64,000 bases of DNA from contig MVDH01000001.1 in the NCBI GenBank assembly GCA_003056245.1, positions 485,028 to 549,027 of the forward strand, read 5' to 3'. Below the pieces are notes generated by a model. It worked only from the letters and a program-made list of their open reading frames with translations, was not told the origin of the DNA and did not search any database. The translations under genes and the position numbers were made by a program. The stretch is from Cellvibrio sp. 79 (GTDB lineage Bacteria > Pseudomonadota > Gammaproteobacteria > Pseudomonadales > Cellvibrionaceae). Positions 63,114 through 64,000 of the stretch are shown one piece after another (position 1 is the stretch's first letter; each line of letters begins with the position of its first letter).

Positions 63114-63482
63114 ATGATAGATTTCAATAACAAAGGCTTTTTTAAGCTCAAGCAAAATAGTGAATATGCTGAAAAGGTAAAGCAGTTGTTGCTGGAGGGC
63201 GAACAAATAATTGATTCCTATAAATCCATGCGCGATGGTGTGGTTTTTACCAATAAGCGAATCATTGCAGTGAATGTGCAAGGTATTACGGGTAGTAAAA
63301 AAGATTACACATCCCTGCCTTATAAAAATATCGTCGCCTACTCGGTAGAAACCGCAGGAACATTTGATTTGGATTCCGAGCTGGAATTGTATTTCTCAGC
63401 GGTAGGAAAAGTTAAATTCGAATTTAGTGGAAAAACTGCACTGCTTGAAATATCGAAATACATCTCCAAACATGTTTTATAG
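63114..63482 (+). CDS. Bacterial PH-domain protein
   Basis: 122 residues, cytoplasmic. The whole protein fits the bacterial Pleckstrin-homology-like fold: EKVKQLLLEGEQIIDSYKSM, DGVVFTNKRIIAVNVQG, KDYTSLPYKNIVAYSVETAGTF and a final helix (ALLEISKYISKHVL). AAGGA lies about 12 bases before the ATG. Function unknown; such proteins are widespread. Whether it is a further cassette cannot be decided, as no attC core precedes it. Confidence 0.75.
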   Translation: MIDFNNKGFFKLKQNSEYAEKVKQLLLEGEQIIDSYKSMRDGVVFTNKRIIAVNVQGITGSKKDYTSLPYKNIVAYSVETAGTFDLDSELELYFSAVGKVKFEFSGKTALLEISKYISKHVL

Positions 63483-63567
63483 CGTTCAAATAGGACAAGA
63501 AGACTCCGGTTATCCGAACTATCAAGAACTGGTATCTGACTATAAAAAATATCCCCCATTTGTTTAA
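63472..63567 (+). pseudogene. Possible remnant ORF overlapping the PH-domain gene
   Basis: A 31-codon frame (MFYSVQIGQEDSGYPNYQEL and on) overlaps the last 11 bases of the PH-domain gene in another frame. Its residues look protein-like (acidic, Tyr-rich), so it may be the tail of a decayed gene, but it is too short to identify. Confidence 0.25.
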
Positions 63568-64000
63568 AGCGGTCAGGCCGATTTGCGACCTTTGGTGGTT
63601 TTTTTATTAATCACTTTTTTAATTTAAATATTAATTTTTATTGATCAGCCGCAAGAGTGATTTGAATCGCAATTGGAAGCAATGTCATGTTGCGGTTCGT
63701 TCCTCACCATTAACCTACGTTGAGTGCCAACTTCCGCTTGTGGCCGTTTTGGGACAAAGAACAGGTCGATTGGAATATTGTAGAGACGCCGTTTTTGATG
63801 TTACTCTGTTGTCGGCTGAGGATTTATCTGCGCTTTAGAATACGAATTTAATAAAAATATCGACACCTGCTTAGTAGCGGGCTGTTGAATCGCATTCGAC
63901 GCGTTGAAAGACACTCAATCCTGCGTAGAAGTTTCTCCATTTAACATGCCCGGCTCTTTGGGCGTAAATTTTTTTCGGCGTTAATAAATATTGTTCGTGC
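63568..64000. other. Unassigned 3' end of the window
   Basis: 433 bases. A T-rich stretch (63599-63640) follows a possible weak terminator near 63571-63607. A 65-codon frame from a TTG (63641-63838) has no ribosome site and resembles no family I know. The last 100 bases contain GCATTCGACGCGTTGAAAG and a TTTTTTTCGGCG stretch of unknown meaning. I see no tRNA, attC core or transposase. Confidence 0.4.

Noticed and set aside
63641-63838. A 65-codon TTG frame near the window end
   Set aside because: No ribosome site, no recognisable family and no neighbours supporting it.
1-64000. tRNA, rRNA, CRISPR array or prophage
   Set aside because: Read through both strands by eye; no tRNA-like cloverleaf ends, no regularly spaced identical repeats and no phage structural genes were found.

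Overview
The window looks like chromosomal DNA of a gammaproteobacterium close to Cellvibrio/Pseudomonas. The order aspS-yebC-ruvC-ruvAB-ybgC-tolQRAB-pal-cpoB and the block accBC-prmA-(DUF3426)-dusB-fis-purHD are both Pseudomonas-like. Secreted polymer- and protein-degrading enzymes and a LapA-type adhesin export locus would suit a Cellvibrionaceae member. The genus is inferred from gene content and order, not proven.

Layout. 1-14974: 3' end of aspS, a Wzz-like gene, yebC, a membrane-bound XRE regulator, ruvC, an inserted minus-strand pair (Coq4-like gene and short putA), ruvAB and the complete tol-pal cluster. 14980-15334 (minus) holds an unannotated CsrB/RsmX-type regulatory RNA with 18 GGA motifs and an intrinsic terminator. 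15537-20435: an HExxH metallopeptidase, an LpxR-like outer-membrane protein with a TetR regulator and three shared operator copies, yejK and a RidA-family gene. 20531-26154: pilU, a Pat-type protein acetyltransferase, a periplasmic binding protein and an HDAC-family deacetylase. 26325-31569: a secreted NTR/TIMP-like protein next to a matrixin-like protease, a GH20 hexosaminidase lipoprotein and a FadL-type porin. 31828-43882 (minus): purD, purH, fis, dusB, a DUF3426 protein, prmA, accC, accB, aroQ and dsbD. 44097-50718: a lipoprotein, an HDOD protein, dusC, an SrmB-like helicase, phoH and rlmA.

51197-58652 is a type I secretion locus for a giant surface adhesin: a TolC-OmpA fusion, LapB-like ABC transporter, LapC-like adaptor, LuxR-type regulator, and the adhesin N-terminus with retention module and a LapG-type TAAG cleavage motif. 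The adhesin is cut off after two repeats. At 58653 the sequence passes directly into a truncated attC site, followed by an integron-type array of six or seven small cassettes (58654 to about 62949) with no integrase in the window. One attC contains a structured, ORF-free insert that resembles the 5' part of a group II intron. The window ends with a PH-domain gene and about 430 bases I could not assign.

The main points for follow-up are the cassette array that truncates the adhesin, the CsrB-type RNA, a perfect CRP/Vfr site upstream of the TolC-OmpA gene, the matrixin/NTR-like gene pair, and the TetR/LpxR-like regulon with its repeated operator.
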